From the NCBI GenBank assembly GCA_021776685.1, contig JAJFFJ010000044.1, positions 37,583 through 101,582 on the forward strand: a DNA stretch of 64,000 bases, given 5' to 3'. The notes below the pieces were generated by a model that was not told the DNA's origin, did not search any database, and was given only the letters and a program-made list of their open reading frames with translations. Source of the DNA: Alphaproteobacteria bacterium (GTDB lineage Bacteria > Pseudomonadota > Alphaproteobacteria > Bin65). This document shows positions 42,465-50,503 of the stretch, piece after piece. The position numbers and the translations under genes were made by a program. Every line of letters begins with the position of its first letter. Position 1 is the stretch's first letter.

Positions 42465-43670
42465 ATGCGTCGAACCCTTGGCCTGCTCCTGATGTCAGTT
42501 CTCATGTCAGTCCTCTGCGCGAGCTTCATCGCCCCGGCAGCGGCGCGGAACTTCGCCGGCTGCGTTGCAGACCTGAAGGCGGCCGCGCGGAAGCGGGGCA
42601 TCAGCCGAAAGATCGTCGAAAAGGCGCTGAACATCACCAAGCCGGACGAGCGGGTCATCCGCGCGTCCAAGAAGCGCCCGGAGTTCAAGACGCCGATCTG
42701 GGACTACCTCGCCTTCCTGGTGGACGACGAACGAGTGCGTGACGGGCAGGCGATGATGCGCCGCCATGCAAAGACCCTGCGCCGGGCCGAACGGCGCTTC
42801 GGTGTCAGCCGGTTCATCATTGCCGCTGTCTGGGGCGTGGAAAGTGACTATGGACGGCAGCAGGGGCGCAGCTTCATTCCCCATGCCATGGCGACGCTGG
42901 TGTGCACCGGCGCATCCCGCAGCAAACTGTGGCGCCAGCAACTCTTCGCGGCGCTGGAACTGGTTCAGAAAGGCGATCTGAAATTGGACGCCCTCTACGG
43001 GTCGTGGGCAAGCGCCTTTGGCCAGACCCAGTTCATTCCCACCACCTACCGCCGGCTGGCAGTGGACTTCGATGGCGACGGGCGGCGGGATCTCGTCGGC
43101 TCTGTGGCAGACGCCCTTGGCTCAACGGCAAACTTTTTGCGCCGCTCGGGTTGGCGCAGCGGACAGCCGTCAGTGATCGAGGTGCGGGCGCCGAAAAGAT
43201 ATGCAGGCCCCGAAGGGCGCAGCCGCCGCCAGTGGACCAGCCTTGACGCCTGGGGCCGCCGCGGCATTCGCCGTGTGGATGGCCGCCCGCTTCGCGGCAA
43301 GCTCCGGGCAGCACTTCTGCTGCCGGCTGGACCCAGGGGGCCGGGCTTCTTGGTCTTCCGCAACTTCAATGCGATCTACGCCTATAATCATGCGGAGTCC
43401 TATGCACTGGCGATCTCGCATCTGGCGCATCGCCTCGCTGGCGGGCGGGCACTGCGCACGCCCTGGCCGACGGATGACCCGGGGCTGTCCCGCGCCCAGG
43501 CGCGTAAGCTTCAGCGCCTGCTGATTGCCCGCGGCCATGACATCGGCGAGGTAGACGGCCGCATTGGCACCCGTACCCGGGAGGCCATCCGCAAGGAACA
43601 GGCGCGCCTCGGCATGAAACCCACCGGCCGCGCCGGGATGAAAATCTATAGGGGCCTTGGCGGGCGGTAG
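42465..43670 (+). CDS. Lytic murein transglycosylase, MltB-type, secreted (copy 3)
   Basis: A 401-residue periplasmic peptidoglycan lytic enzyme. The signal peptide ends near AAARN and there is no lipobox, so unlike the other two it is soluble. SLT_2 domain with catalytic E126 in GVESDYG, GSWASAFGQTQFIPTTYRRL (about 175-194) and a C-terminal PG_binding_1 domain (about 330-395, LQRLLIARGHDIGEVDGRIG). ATG 42465 is used; longer reading has no signal. It diverges from the PaaK-like gene. Confidence 0.9.
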   Translation: MRRTLGLLLMSVLMSVLCASFIAPAAARNFAGCVADLKAAARKRGISRKIVEKALNITKPDERVIRASKKRPEFKTPIWDYLAFLVDDERVRDGQAMMRRHAKTLRRAERRFGVSRFIIAAVWGVESDYGRQQGRSFIPHAMATLVCTGASRSKLWRQQLFAALELVQKGDLKLDALYGSWASAFGQTQFIPTTYRRLAVDFDGDGRRDLVGSVADALGSTANFLRRSGWRSGQPSVIEVRAPKRYAGPEGRSRRQWTSLDAWGRRGIRRVDGRPLRGKLRAALLLPAGPRGPGFLVFRNFNAIYAYNHAESYALAISHLAHRLAGGRALRTPWPTDDPGLSRAQARKLQRLLIARGHDIGEVDGRIGTRTREAIRKEQARLGMKPTGRAGMKIYRGLGGR

Positions 43671-43676
43671 GCAGAC

Positions 43677-43717
43677 CCTAGACGGGCGGATTTACCAGCC
43701 GCCAAGTTCAGTCTAGG
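43677..43717. repeat. Nested inverted repeat between transglycosylase and GFA genes
   Basis: CCTAGAC (43677-43683) and GTCTAGG (43711-43717) are exact reverse complements. Inside them GGCGG (43685-43689) pairs with CCGCC (43699-43703). It lies seven bases after the transglycosylase stop and 31 before the next start. It lacks a T run, so it is more likely an mRNA end-stem or operator than a clean terminator. Confidence 0.5.
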
Positions 43718-43748
43718 CTGCGCCGGAAATCAAACCGGGAGCGAGCCT

Positions 43749-44171
43749 ATGTCAGATAACAGCATGCAGGTTGATGGCGGTTGTCATTGCGGCGCCATCA
43801 AATTCACAGCAGTGATCAATCCAGACGCCGTCGGCATTTGCCATTGCCGCGACTGCCAGATCATGTCCGGCACCGCATTCCGCGTCGCGGCGGGTACCCG
43901 CGAGGCGGACTTCCAGCTGCAGTCAGGCACGCCCAAGATCTATGTGAAGACCGCCGAGAGCGGCAATCCGCGCGAACAAGCCTTTTGTGCCGACTGCGGG
44001 TCGCACATCTACGCCACTTCCGTGGGTGGCGAGGACCGCATGCTGATGATTCGTGCCGGCACCCTGAACCAATTTGGCGACCTGACGCCAGCGCGCCAAA
44101 TCTGGGCGGGCGAAGGCCACGAGTGGGCCCAACATATCGGCGACATGCCAGCGCTGGAGAAACAGTCCTAG
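43749..44171 (+). CDS. GFA-family protein (glutathione-dependent formaldehyde-activating fold)
   Basis: A 140-residue zinc protein. Cysteines fall in the family pattern: G-G-C-H-C near residues 10-14, ICHCRDCQIMSG (about 31-42) and FCADCGSHIY (about 79-88). These bind two zincs in GFA proteins. The formaldehyde-glutathione role of the founding member is not general, so call by family only. The stop overlaps the last four bases of the convergent Rieske gene at 44168-44171. Confidence 0.88.
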   Translation: MSDNSMQVDGGCHCGAIKFTAVINPDAVGICHCRDCQIMSGTAFRVAAGTREADFQLQSGTPKIYVKTAESGNPREQAFCADCGSHIYATSVGGEDRMLMIRAGTLNQFGDLTPARQIWAGEGHEWAQHIGDMPALEKQS

Positions 44172-45334
44172 CGCCCCTGCTCGTCTAGAGGTTCGCCCAC
44201 GGCGGCGGCCTGCACCTTGTGGAAGTAAGCCAGCGCCGGTTCGTTGGTGCCATAGACCACTTCCTTGACCTGGCCGGTCATGAAGGCCTTGTGGGCGCCT
44301 GCGCCGGCGACAAAATCTTCATGCTCTACGGTGCGCACAGTCAGGTCCACATTGGCTTCCCAGTGGCGCTTTGCCTTTTCTGACGTCGCCGGCTCGGGAA
44401 TGTAGAAATCCAGATAGGTAACCGCACGGTCAACCCGGTCGCCGTCCGGGAATACGCGCCAGATCTCCGCATGATCTTGCTGCATGACGAAGACCGTGTT
44501 GGGGTGCAGCACATAGACGATGGCCGAATGCCAAACAGCATCCCACTGGTCTTTCGGCTTGTCGCGCAGGTCTTCAATGGTTCGCCGGGGCAGGAATTCA
44601 CGCAGGTGCTGGCCGAATGTGTCGAGAAGGCAAAGATTGGGAAAGAAGATCGGCGCGACCGTCGCCTTGTGCAGCACCGCGAAGTGATAGGGTTCCAGGA
44701 AGGTGTCGATGATCATCTTCCAGTTCATCTCCGGCCGCATCACCCGCCCGCTGTAAAGGTGATAGCCGCCGAAACCATAGCTCGCGAATTCCGGAGCCAG
44801 GCCGCCCAGATGTGCAACGGGGTCAATCGGTTCGCCGCCCCCGGGGCGCACCCAGATCAACCCGTCCAGCTCCGCTGACGGCAGCTCGATCAATCCGCAG
44901 CCGTCGATATCAAAGCCGTCGAAGCTTCCGGCGTCCGGGACGCCGGTCAGGTCGCCTGCGGCATCATAAGTCCAGCCGTGATAAGCGCAGGCAAACCCGC
45001 GGCGCACCTTGCCCTGCCCGTCCAACAGCCGCGATCCGCGATGCCGGCAGCTGTTGAGGAACGCGCGCAGCTGGCCGCCGTCGTCCCGCAACAACAGCAA
45101 CGGCACGCCGGTATTGTCGTCGGTAAAAAAAGTGCCTGGCTCCGGCAGCAGCGCCGACATGCCAAGCAGCATCGGCTCCCGTTGGAACAGCAAATCCTTC
45201 TCCCGCGCCAGACGCGCCTCGCTGGTGTAAGCAGTCGCGGGGTTGCGCAGGATGGCATCCGTCCGGTCCGTGGTGCCGGCGTCGATGTGGGCAAAGACCC
45301 TGGACGTCAGATCGATATGTGTGTCGCGCAGCAT
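44168..45334 (-). CDS. Rieske aromatic-ring-hydroxylating oxygenase alpha-type subunit
   Basis: A 388-residue oxygenase. Rieske ligands C96, H98, C116 and H119 (CRHRGS...CAYHGW). The catalytic iron domain has FLEPYHFAVLH (about residues 204-214), the arrangement in carnitine/choline monooxygenase and dioxygenase alpha subunits. It differs from the two VanA-like copies in the W-T-Y-D tail after the Rieske loop and in the catalytic motif, so it belongs to a separate subfamily. No beta subunit, ferredoxin or reductase is adjacent. It diverges from the TetR gene, with a candidate operator between. Confidence 0.9.
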   Translation of the reverse strand: MLRDTHIDLTSRVFAHIDAGTTDRTDAILRNPATAYTSEARLAREKDLLFQREPMLLGMSALLPEPGTFFTDDNTGVPLLLLRDDGGQLRAFLNSCRHRGSRLLDGQGKVRRGFACAYHGWTYDAAGDLTGVPDAGSFDGFDIDGCGLIELPSAELDGLIWVRPGGGEPIDPVAHLGGLAPEFASYGFGGYHLYSGRVMRPEMNWKMIIDTFLEPYHFAVLHKATVAPIFFPNLCLLDTFGQHLREFLPRRTIEDLRDKPKDQWDAVWHSAIVYVLHPNTVFVMQQDHAEIWRVFPDGDRVDRAVTYLDFYIPEPATSEKAKRHWEANVDLTVRTVEHEDFVAGAGAHKAFMTGQVKEVVYGTNEPALAYFHKVQAAAVGEPLDEQGR

Positions 45335-45426
45335 TTAACCTGCCGGGCTGGAGAGACCGTGTCCGTTATGACCGTCCACAGGCCGGGCTGGCAACATTCT
45401 CCGCTGCCGCAGCCTGGCCGGGAAAA

Positions 45427-45444
45427 TTCTATAGCTCGAAAGGT
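45427..45444. promoter_or_regulatory. Putative regulon operator, site 3 (Rieske / TetR intergenic)
   Basis: TTCTATAGCTCGAAAGGT matches the consensus TTCTATAGRTCAATAGAA at 13 of 18 positions, with the left arm TTCTATAG intact. It is 41 bases before the TetR start codon and between two divergent genes, which fits autoregulation by the TetR protein. Confidence 0.4.
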
Positions 45445-45485
45445 TTTGTGGAATGCAGGCCCCCGCGCCGGTATAGTCCGGCGCC

Positions 45486-46100
45486 ATGCCGAACGAACCT
45501 CGCCCCGCAGCCGACATGACTGGCAAGGAAGCCAAATACCAGCAACGCTATGGCGAGATGCTGGATGCCGCCGCGCTCGTCTTCTCCGAGAAGGGCTATC
45601 ATGGCGCCAGCACCAAGGATATCGCCGACCAGCTCGGCATCCGTCAGGGTAGCCTCTACTACTATTTTTCCTCCAAGCAGGAAGCCCTGGCAGAGGTATG
45701 CAAACGCGGCGTAGACGGATTTAACGTCCGCTTCAGCGTGATTATTGAAGGCGACGGCGGGCCGCAGGAAAAGCTGCGCCGCGCGATCGCCGCCCATCTC
45801 AGCCCCATGCTAACCCACCGGCCTTATGTAAAAGTCTTCCTGAAAGACCGAAAAGACCTTGAGGCCGACAACCGGCGGAAGGTGGGCAGTTCCTCCCGCG
45901 CCTATGAGGAGGCCTGGCAAAGTCTTGTGGAAGCGGGCGCCGCCGCCGGTGTTTTCCGCGAGTGCGACCCGCGCAGAGCCGTTCTGGGCTTGCTTGGCAT
46001 GATGAATGGGACCTTTGACTGGTTTGACGGCGGCGAGGCCGAATTGGGGGAAATTGGCGTGCTTTACGCCGACCTTTTCCTGAATGGACTGGGCGCCTGA
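45486..46100 (+). CDS. TetR-family transcriptional regulator
   Basis: A 204-residue regulator. The N-terminal helix-turn-helix lies at about residues 20-66 (ALVFSEKGYHGASTKDIADQ then LGIRQGSLYYYFSSKQEAL). The C-terminal ligand domain is of the type found in FadR/PaaR-like and aromatic-acid regulators. ATG 45486 is the natural start; a proline-rich N-terminal tail of about 15 residues precedes the first helix. It diverges from a Rieske oxygenase gene. TetR proteins bind palindromes, and the TTCTATAG-type motif next to it recurs upstream of other catabolic genes here, so it is the best candidate for their common regulator. Confidence 0.9.
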   Translation: MPNEPRPAADMTGKEAKYQQRYGEMLDAAALVFSEKGYHGASTKDIADQLGIRQGSLYYYFSSKQEALAEVCKRGVDGFNVRFSVIIEGDGGPQEKLRRAIAAHLSPMLTHRPYVKVFLKDRKDLEADNRRKVGSSSRAYEEAWQSLVEAGAAAGVFRECDPRRAVLGLLGMMNGTFDWFDGGEAELGEIGVLYADLFLNGLGA

Positions 46101-46229
46101 CCGGCGCTGGACACAGTTTTGTGCCCTACCGTGATTCGCCAGAGCGGGTAAGAATGGGGTTTGATTCCCCGTATGTAATGTGAACAATGACAGAATGTCG
46201 CGGCCCGGGTATCTTCCGGGTGCGCATTT

Positions 46230-46255
46230 CTTGCCTGGACGTAGGGCCAGACAAG
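46230..46255. repeat. Imperfect hairpin upstream of the first binding-protein gene
   Basis: CTTGCCTGG (46230-46238) pairs with CCAGACAAG (46247-46255) with one mismatch and an eight-base loop. It lies 62 bases before the ATG at 46317, in the leader or promoter of the binding-protein gene. A CCCGG-type stem precedes it at about 46204. Regulatory meaning is unknown. Confidence 0.35.
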
Positions 46256-46316
46256 TGTGGAGCGCATTGGGCACCATCGCCAACAAGGTGACGGGCCCGC
46301 AACAGGGAGACTACCC

Positions 46317-47510
46317 ATGAAAAAACTATTGCTTACGGTTCCGTTGGCTGTCGGCATTGCCGTCGGCGCCAGCGCGCCGGCTAAGGCTGAATTTCGTATC
46401 GGCTTTCTCAACACGTTGAGTGGCGGCGCTGCGATTTTGGGCAAAGCCCAGCTCTGGGGCTGGACAATCGGCATGGAGCATGAAGGCTGGCGCAAAAATG
46501 GCGACAAGCTGGGTGGCGTGCCGACCAAGATTTTTATCGGTGACGACCAGCGCAAAGTGGACGTGGGCCTTCGCGTCGTACGCAAATGGTTGCGGTCCGA
46601 GAAAGTTCACCTGGTTGCCGGCGTGATCTGGTCCAACATCCTGGCTGCCGTGCAGCGTCCGGTTGTGCGGTCCAAACGCATCATGCTCAGCACAAATGCA
46701 GGCTGGTCCGGCATGGCCGGAAAATCCTGCAGCCGCTATTTCATCTCCAGCTCGTTCCAGAATGACCAGGCTGCAGAAGCCATGGGTCAGCTGATGCGTG
46801 ACGAGGGGCTGAAATCCGTGTTCCTGATGGCGCCCAACTACCAGGCCGGCAAGGACATGCTCACCGGCTTCCGGCGCACCTACAAAGGCGGCAAGATCAA
46901 AGGTCAGATCTTGTTCAAACTTGGCACCCGCGACTTCCAGGCGGAATTGAGCCGGGTGCGGGCAGCAAAGCCCGCAGCCGTCTTTATCTTTGTGCCGGGC
47001 GGCATGGGCATCGCGTTCATGAAGCAGTGGGCGGCATCTGGCATCGGCAAGCAGGTCAAACTGTTCACCAACTATGCGGTCGACTACATCACCCTCCGGC
47101 CGATCGGCAAAGCTGCGTTGGGCACCTACCACACGCTGCACTGGGGTCCGAATATGAACAACCCCCGGAACAAGCGGTATATCCGCGACTTCCGCGCCAA
47201 GCATAAGCGGACACCGGACATGTTCTCGGTTCAGGCCTATGACGCTGCGCGTCTCATTGCCGACGGCCTGCGTGCTGTCAAAGGCAACGTGAACGACACG
47301 CTGGCCCTTGTGAAAGCCATGCGCCGTGGTGGACTGAATTCGGTTCGCGGCAAGCTCAAGTACAATGTCAACGGGTTCCTGATCGAGCCCTGGTACAAGC
47401 GCATTGTCGTCCTCGAAAATGGCAAGCCGGAAATCAAAGTTGCCGGCGTGGTGATGGCGCACAAGGACTCTTACTGGCGTAAGTGCGCGCGCGCTGAGCG
47501 TCACAACTAG
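46317..47510 (+). CDS. Branched-chain-amino-acid-type ABC substrate-binding protein (copy 1)
   Basis: A 397-residue periplasmic binding protein of the LivJ/type-I fold. A Sec signal peptide of about 23 residues (MKKLLLTVPLAVGIAVGASA, cleavage near AKA-E) precedes FRIGFLNTLSGGAAILG. It aligns throughout with copy 2 (AGVIWSNILAAVQRP, NAGWSGMAGKSCS, YQAGKDMLTGFRR), and both end HKDSYWRKC-x-R-x-E-R-H. Such proteins may bind aromatic acids or amides as well as amino acids. A terminator follows, so it is separately transcribed from copy 2 and the permeases. Confidence 0.92.
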   Translation: MKKLLLTVPLAVGIAVGASAPAKAEFRIGFLNTLSGGAAILGKAQLWGWTIGMEHEGWRKNGDKLGGVPTKIFIGDDQRKVDVGLRVVRKWLRSEKVHLVAGVIWSNILAAVQRPVVRSKRIMLSTNAGWSGMAGKSCSRYFISSSFQNDQAAEAMGQLMRDEGLKSVFLMAPNYQAGKDMLTGFRRTYKGGKIKGQILFKLGTRDFQAELSRVRAAKPAAVFIFVPGGMGIAFMKQWAASGIGKQVKLFTNYAVDYITLRPIGKAALGTYHTLHWGPNMNNPRNKRYIRDFRAKHKRTPDMFSVQAYDAARLIADGLRAVKGNVNDTLALVKAMRRGGLNSVRGKLKYNVNGFLIEPWYKRIVVLENGKPEIKVAGVVMAHKDSYWRKCARAERHN

Positions 47511-47551
47511 ACAGTCTGAAATTTGGACAGGCTGAAATTAGAATGTTGATC

Positions 47552-47579
47552 GGGGCGGCTTTCGGGCCGCCCCTTTTTT
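47552..47579 (+). terminator. Rho-independent terminator after binding protein 1
   Basis: GGGGCGGC (47552-47559), loop TTTCGG, GCCGCCCC (47566-47573) then six T residues. Perfect 8-bp stem, 41 bases after the stop codon. Confidence 0.92.
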
Positions 47580-47911
47580 CTGCGGCTTTTCTGCGACAAG
47601 CAGACCCGCCAAATGCTCTTGAAGAAATCCCACCTATAACGCTATTGATATTTCATGATCGTTTCTGTCGCCTTCAGGCACAGGGGCCAAATCGTAGCTT
47701 CGTCCTGCCCAAGTGAGTGTGAGCGCGTTAACCAGCAGTTAACCATCCGTTTGATCCTGCATCGCGGATGTGAAACAAAGGGCCGGTGACAGCTTGCAAA
47801 GCGTCGAATTTTCAGCGGCAGCGTGGAAGCGTGTTACGGACGAGCGAATTAATACCGACGGCGGATGACTTAATGTTCGCCGATGAAATAGAGAGCCCAG
47901 GGAGGCATCGA
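47580..47911. other. Intergenic promoter region of binding protein 2
   Basis: This 332-base region has no supported gene. It holds the direct repeat GTTAACC at 47727 and 47738, and a ribosome site GGGAGG at 47900. Upstream in-frame reading from 47786 gives a segment unlike a signal peptide, so the start of the next gene is placed at 47912. Confidence 0.55.
47727..47744. promoter_or_regulatory. Direct repeat GTTAACC, possible regulator site
   Basis: GTTAACC occurs at 47727-47733 and at 47738-47744, eleven bases apart, about one helical turn; each contains the palindrome GTTAAC. It is 168 bases before the start of binding protein 2. Placement on one face of the helix suits a dimeric regulator. 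Confidence 0.4.
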
Positions 47912-49111
47912 ATGCTCAAGAAACCCCTAGCAGTGACCTTGACTGCAGCTGGCGTGCTTATCGGCGCGCAGGCGGCACAGGGTGAAGAGCTGCGGATCGG
48001 CTTTATCAACACCCTCACGGGTGGTGGTGCGATCCTCGGCATCCACCAGATCAATGGCTGGAAACTCGGCCTCGAGCACGAAGGCTGGAGCAAGAACGGC
48101 GACAAGCTGGGCGGCAATGCTGTCAAAATGTACTACGGCGACACCCAGCGTAAGGTCGACGTGGCGCTTCGCGTGACACGTCGCATGCTGCGCAGCGACA
48201 AGGTACACATGGTTGCTGGCGTGATGTGGTCGAACATCCTCGCGGCCGTGCAGCGCCCGGTGACACGCGCCAAGCGCATCATGATGAGCACCAATGCCGG
48301 CTGGTCCGGTATGGCTGGCAAGTCGTGCAGCAAGTACTTCATCTCCACGTCCTGGAACAACGACATGACCCCAGAGGCCATGGGCCAGCTGATGCGGGAT
48401 GAGGGACTGAAAAAAGTGTTCCTGCTGTCCGCCAACTACCAGGCCGGCAAGGACATGCTCACGGGCTTCCGCCGTTACTATAAGGGCGGCAAGGTTGCTG
48501 GGCAGATCCTCTACAAACTCGGCACCCGCGATTTCCAGCCGGCAATCTCACGCATCAAAGCCGCCAAGCCGGATTCGGTGTTCGTATTCGCGCCGGGTGG
48601 CATGGGTGTTGCCTTCGTCAAGCAGTGGTCCGCTTCGGGCGCCGGCAAGAACATCAAGCTGTTCACGGTGTTCACGGTTGACTGGCTGACGCTGGGTCCG
48701 ATCGGCAATGCCGCGATCGGCAGTTACCACACGAACTATTGGGCGGCAGACGACAGGCGCCCGTCGAACCAGAAGTTCTGGAAGTCCTACATTGCCAAGC
48801 ACAAAAAGCCGCCGTCGCACTTCGCGGCCCAGTCTTATGACGGACCGCGCCTGATTGCGGCAGCCCTCAAAAAGCAGGGCGGTTTTGACGGCAACATTCT
48901 GAAGTTCAGCAAAACGCTTCGGAAAACGTCTTATGACTCGATCCGGGGTCCGTACACCTACAATGTGAACGGCATTCCGGTTCAGAACTTCTACAAGCGT
49001 GAAGTGATTGCTGGCCTCAGCGGCAAGCCGTCCATCGTCACCCGTACGGTGGTGTTTCGCAATCACAAGGACAGCTACTGGCGGAAGTGCAAGCGCTCTG
49101 AGCGGCACTAG
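47912..49111 (+). CDS. Branched-chain-amino-acid-type ABC substrate-binding protein (copy 2)
   Basis: A 399-residue periplasmic binding protein with signal peptide MLKKPLAVTLTAAGVLIGAQ and cleavage near AQG-E. It is clearly homologous to copy 1 over the whole length, including LGTRDFQ, PGGMG-AF-KQW and the C-terminal HKDSYWRKC block. The ribosome site CCCAGGGAGG at 47896-47905 supports ATG 47912. A hairpin separates it from livH, so the binder is probably made in excess over the permeases. Two binders for one LivHMGF set suggests two related cargoes. Confidence 0.93.
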   Translation: MLKKPLAVTLTAAGVLIGAQAAQGEELRIGFINTLTGGGAILGIHQINGWKLGLEHEGWSKNGDKLGGNAVKMYYGDTQRKVDVALRVTRRMLRSDKVHMVAGVMWSNILAAVQRPVTRAKRIMMSTNAGWSGMAGKSCSKYFISTSWNNDMTPEAMGQLMRDEGLKKVFLLSANYQAGKDMLTGFRRYYKGGKVAGQILYKLGTRDFQPAISRIKAAKPDSVFVFAPGGMGVAFVKQWSASGAGKNIKLFTVFTVDWLTLGPIGNAAIGSYHTNYWAADDRRPSNQKFWKSYIAKHKKPPSHFAAQSYDGPRLIAAALKKQGGFDGNILKFSKTLRKTSYDSIRGPYTYNVNGIPVQNFYKREVIAGLSGKPSIVTRTVVFRNHKDSYWRKCKRSERH

Positions 49112-49132
49112 TCTTTAGCTACACGGGTATCA

Positions 49133-49170
49133 GGGGGCGCCAACTGTTTGGCGCCCCCGCCCTCTTTTCT
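49133..49170 (+). terminator. Hairpin between binding protein 2 and livH
   Basis: GGGGGCGCCAA (49133-49143), loop CTGT, TTGGCGCCCCC (49148-49158) form a perfect 11-bp stem followed by a T-rich but interrupted tract. It starts 21 bases after the stop codon. It likely works as an attenuator that reduces permease and ATPase expression relative to the binding protein. Confidence 0.78.
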
Positions 49171-49201
49171 GGTTTGAAAATTATGCGGATCGGATAACGC
49201 A

Positions 49202-50497
49202 ATGGAACAACTCGCCTTTGAGACGTTCCTGAACGGGCTGCAGTTCGGCGTCTTTTTGTTCTTGGTCTCAGCCGGGCTGACGCTCGTCCTGGGCATCATG
49301 AGCATGGTGAACCTGGTTCACGGCTCCATGTTCATGATGGGCGCGTATTTCGCGGCGACCATCTATCAGGCCACTGACAGCTTTTTCCTCGCCATTGTAC
49401 TGGCGCTTCCATTGGCGTTGATTCTCGGCGTTTTGCTCGAGTTTGTCGCGCTGAGAACCCTCTATGCCCGCGATCACCTGGACCAGGTGCTGGCCACATT
49501 CGGCGGCATCCTGTTCTTCAACCAGCTCGTGCTGGTGGTCTTTGGCGCAGAGAGCCAGGAATTCACGCTGTCTGAAGCCATTGATCACCCGATGACGCTT
49601 TATATGAGCGTGATCTTGCTGGTGATTGTCGGCATGCTTTTCGTGATGGGCGTGATGGCAAACGGAAGGCTGCCATTTCGAAAGGCAGCGGCCATGACGG
49701 ACGAAGGCGATCCCATTCCGTTTATTTACCGGTCCCGGCCGCCTGTTGGCCGGATGGTCGCCGGCATCCTGTTTTTCGCCATCGGTATTGCTTTGGCATT
49801 CGGCGCCACCACCAGCGTGATTTCGGCCGGCGCAGGCTTCCTGATCCTGATGGCCGTTTGGGCCTTGCTGGGCATATTGATCCTGTTTGGCAGCAAACGG
49901 TCCTGGTCATCCTTATTGTATGCTGCGGCAGCCATTGTCCTTGCAGTCGCGGTCTATGTGGTTGTGGCAGGCTCAGATATCGAGTTCAGCTACCCCTCCT
50001 ACCGCCTCTACGTGATCGTCGCCGGTTTGCTGGTGGCCATTGGGCTCTATCTGGTCATTTCGCGCACGAAGGTGGGCATGCTGATCCGCGCAGGCGCATC
50101 GAACCGGACCATGGTCAGTGCGTTGGGCGTCAACATCATCCTGCTGTTCACCGTCGTATTCGGCATTGGCGCCGCATTGGCCGGTTTTGCCGGCACCATG
50201 ATCGGCCCGATCGAATCGGTCGAATCCGGTATGGGCGAGGAAAAGCTGATTCTGGCCTTTGTGGTCATCGTGATTGGCGGCATCGGCTCCATCCGCGGCG
50301 CCTTCATCGCCTCAATCATCATCGGCATTGTCGAGATCGGTGGCCGCATCTATATCCGCGATCTGATGGAAGGGTTGATGTCGAGCGATTTCGCCCAAAC
50401 TGCCGGACCTGCGCTGGCATCCATGCTGATTTACATCCTGATGGCCGCCGTGCTGTTGTTTAAACCAGAGGGCCTGTTCCCGGCCCGGACAGGATAG
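49202..50497 (+). CDS. livH: LivH-type branched-chain ABC permease, unusually long
   Basis: A 431-residue inner-membrane permease; typical LivH is about 290-310. The usual N-terminal part (FLVSAGLTLVLGIMSMVNLV) and C-terminal part (GMLIRAGASNRTMVSALGVN onward) are intact, but about 120 residues at roughly 140-262 appear extra and contain three to four hydrophobic segments (for example GILFFAIGIALAFGATTSVI). The frame is open and the composition matches. It may alter complex assembly or transport. Next gene livM starts seven bases after its stop, so one transcript. Confidence 0.9.
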   Translation: MEQLAFETFLNGLQFGVFLFLVSAGLTLVLGIMSMVNLVHGSMFMMGAYFAATIYQATDSFFLAIVLALPLALILGVLLEFVALRTLYARDHLDQVLATFGGILFFNQLVLVVFGAESQEFTLSEAIDHPMTLYMSVILLVIVGMLFVMGVMANGRLPFRKAAAMTDEGDPIPFIYRSRPPVGRMVAGILFFAIGIALAFGATTSVISAGAGFLILMAVWALLGILILFGSKRSWSSLLYAAAAIVLAVAVYVVVAGSDIEFSYPSYRLYVIVAGLLVAIGLYLVISRTKVGMLIRAGASNRTMVSALGVNIILLFTVVFGIGAALAGFAGTMIGPIESVESGMGEEKLILAFVVIVIGGIGSIRGAFIASIIIGIVEIGGRIYIRDLMEGLMSSDFAQTAGPALASMLIYILMAAVLLFKPEGLFPARTG

Positions 50498-50503
50498 CCC
50501 CAC

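Noticed and set aside
46326..47504. Antisense 392-residue frame inside the first binding-protein gene
   Set aside because: The plus-strand reading is a complete, signal-bearing family member; the antisense reading is His- and Val-rich without motifs.
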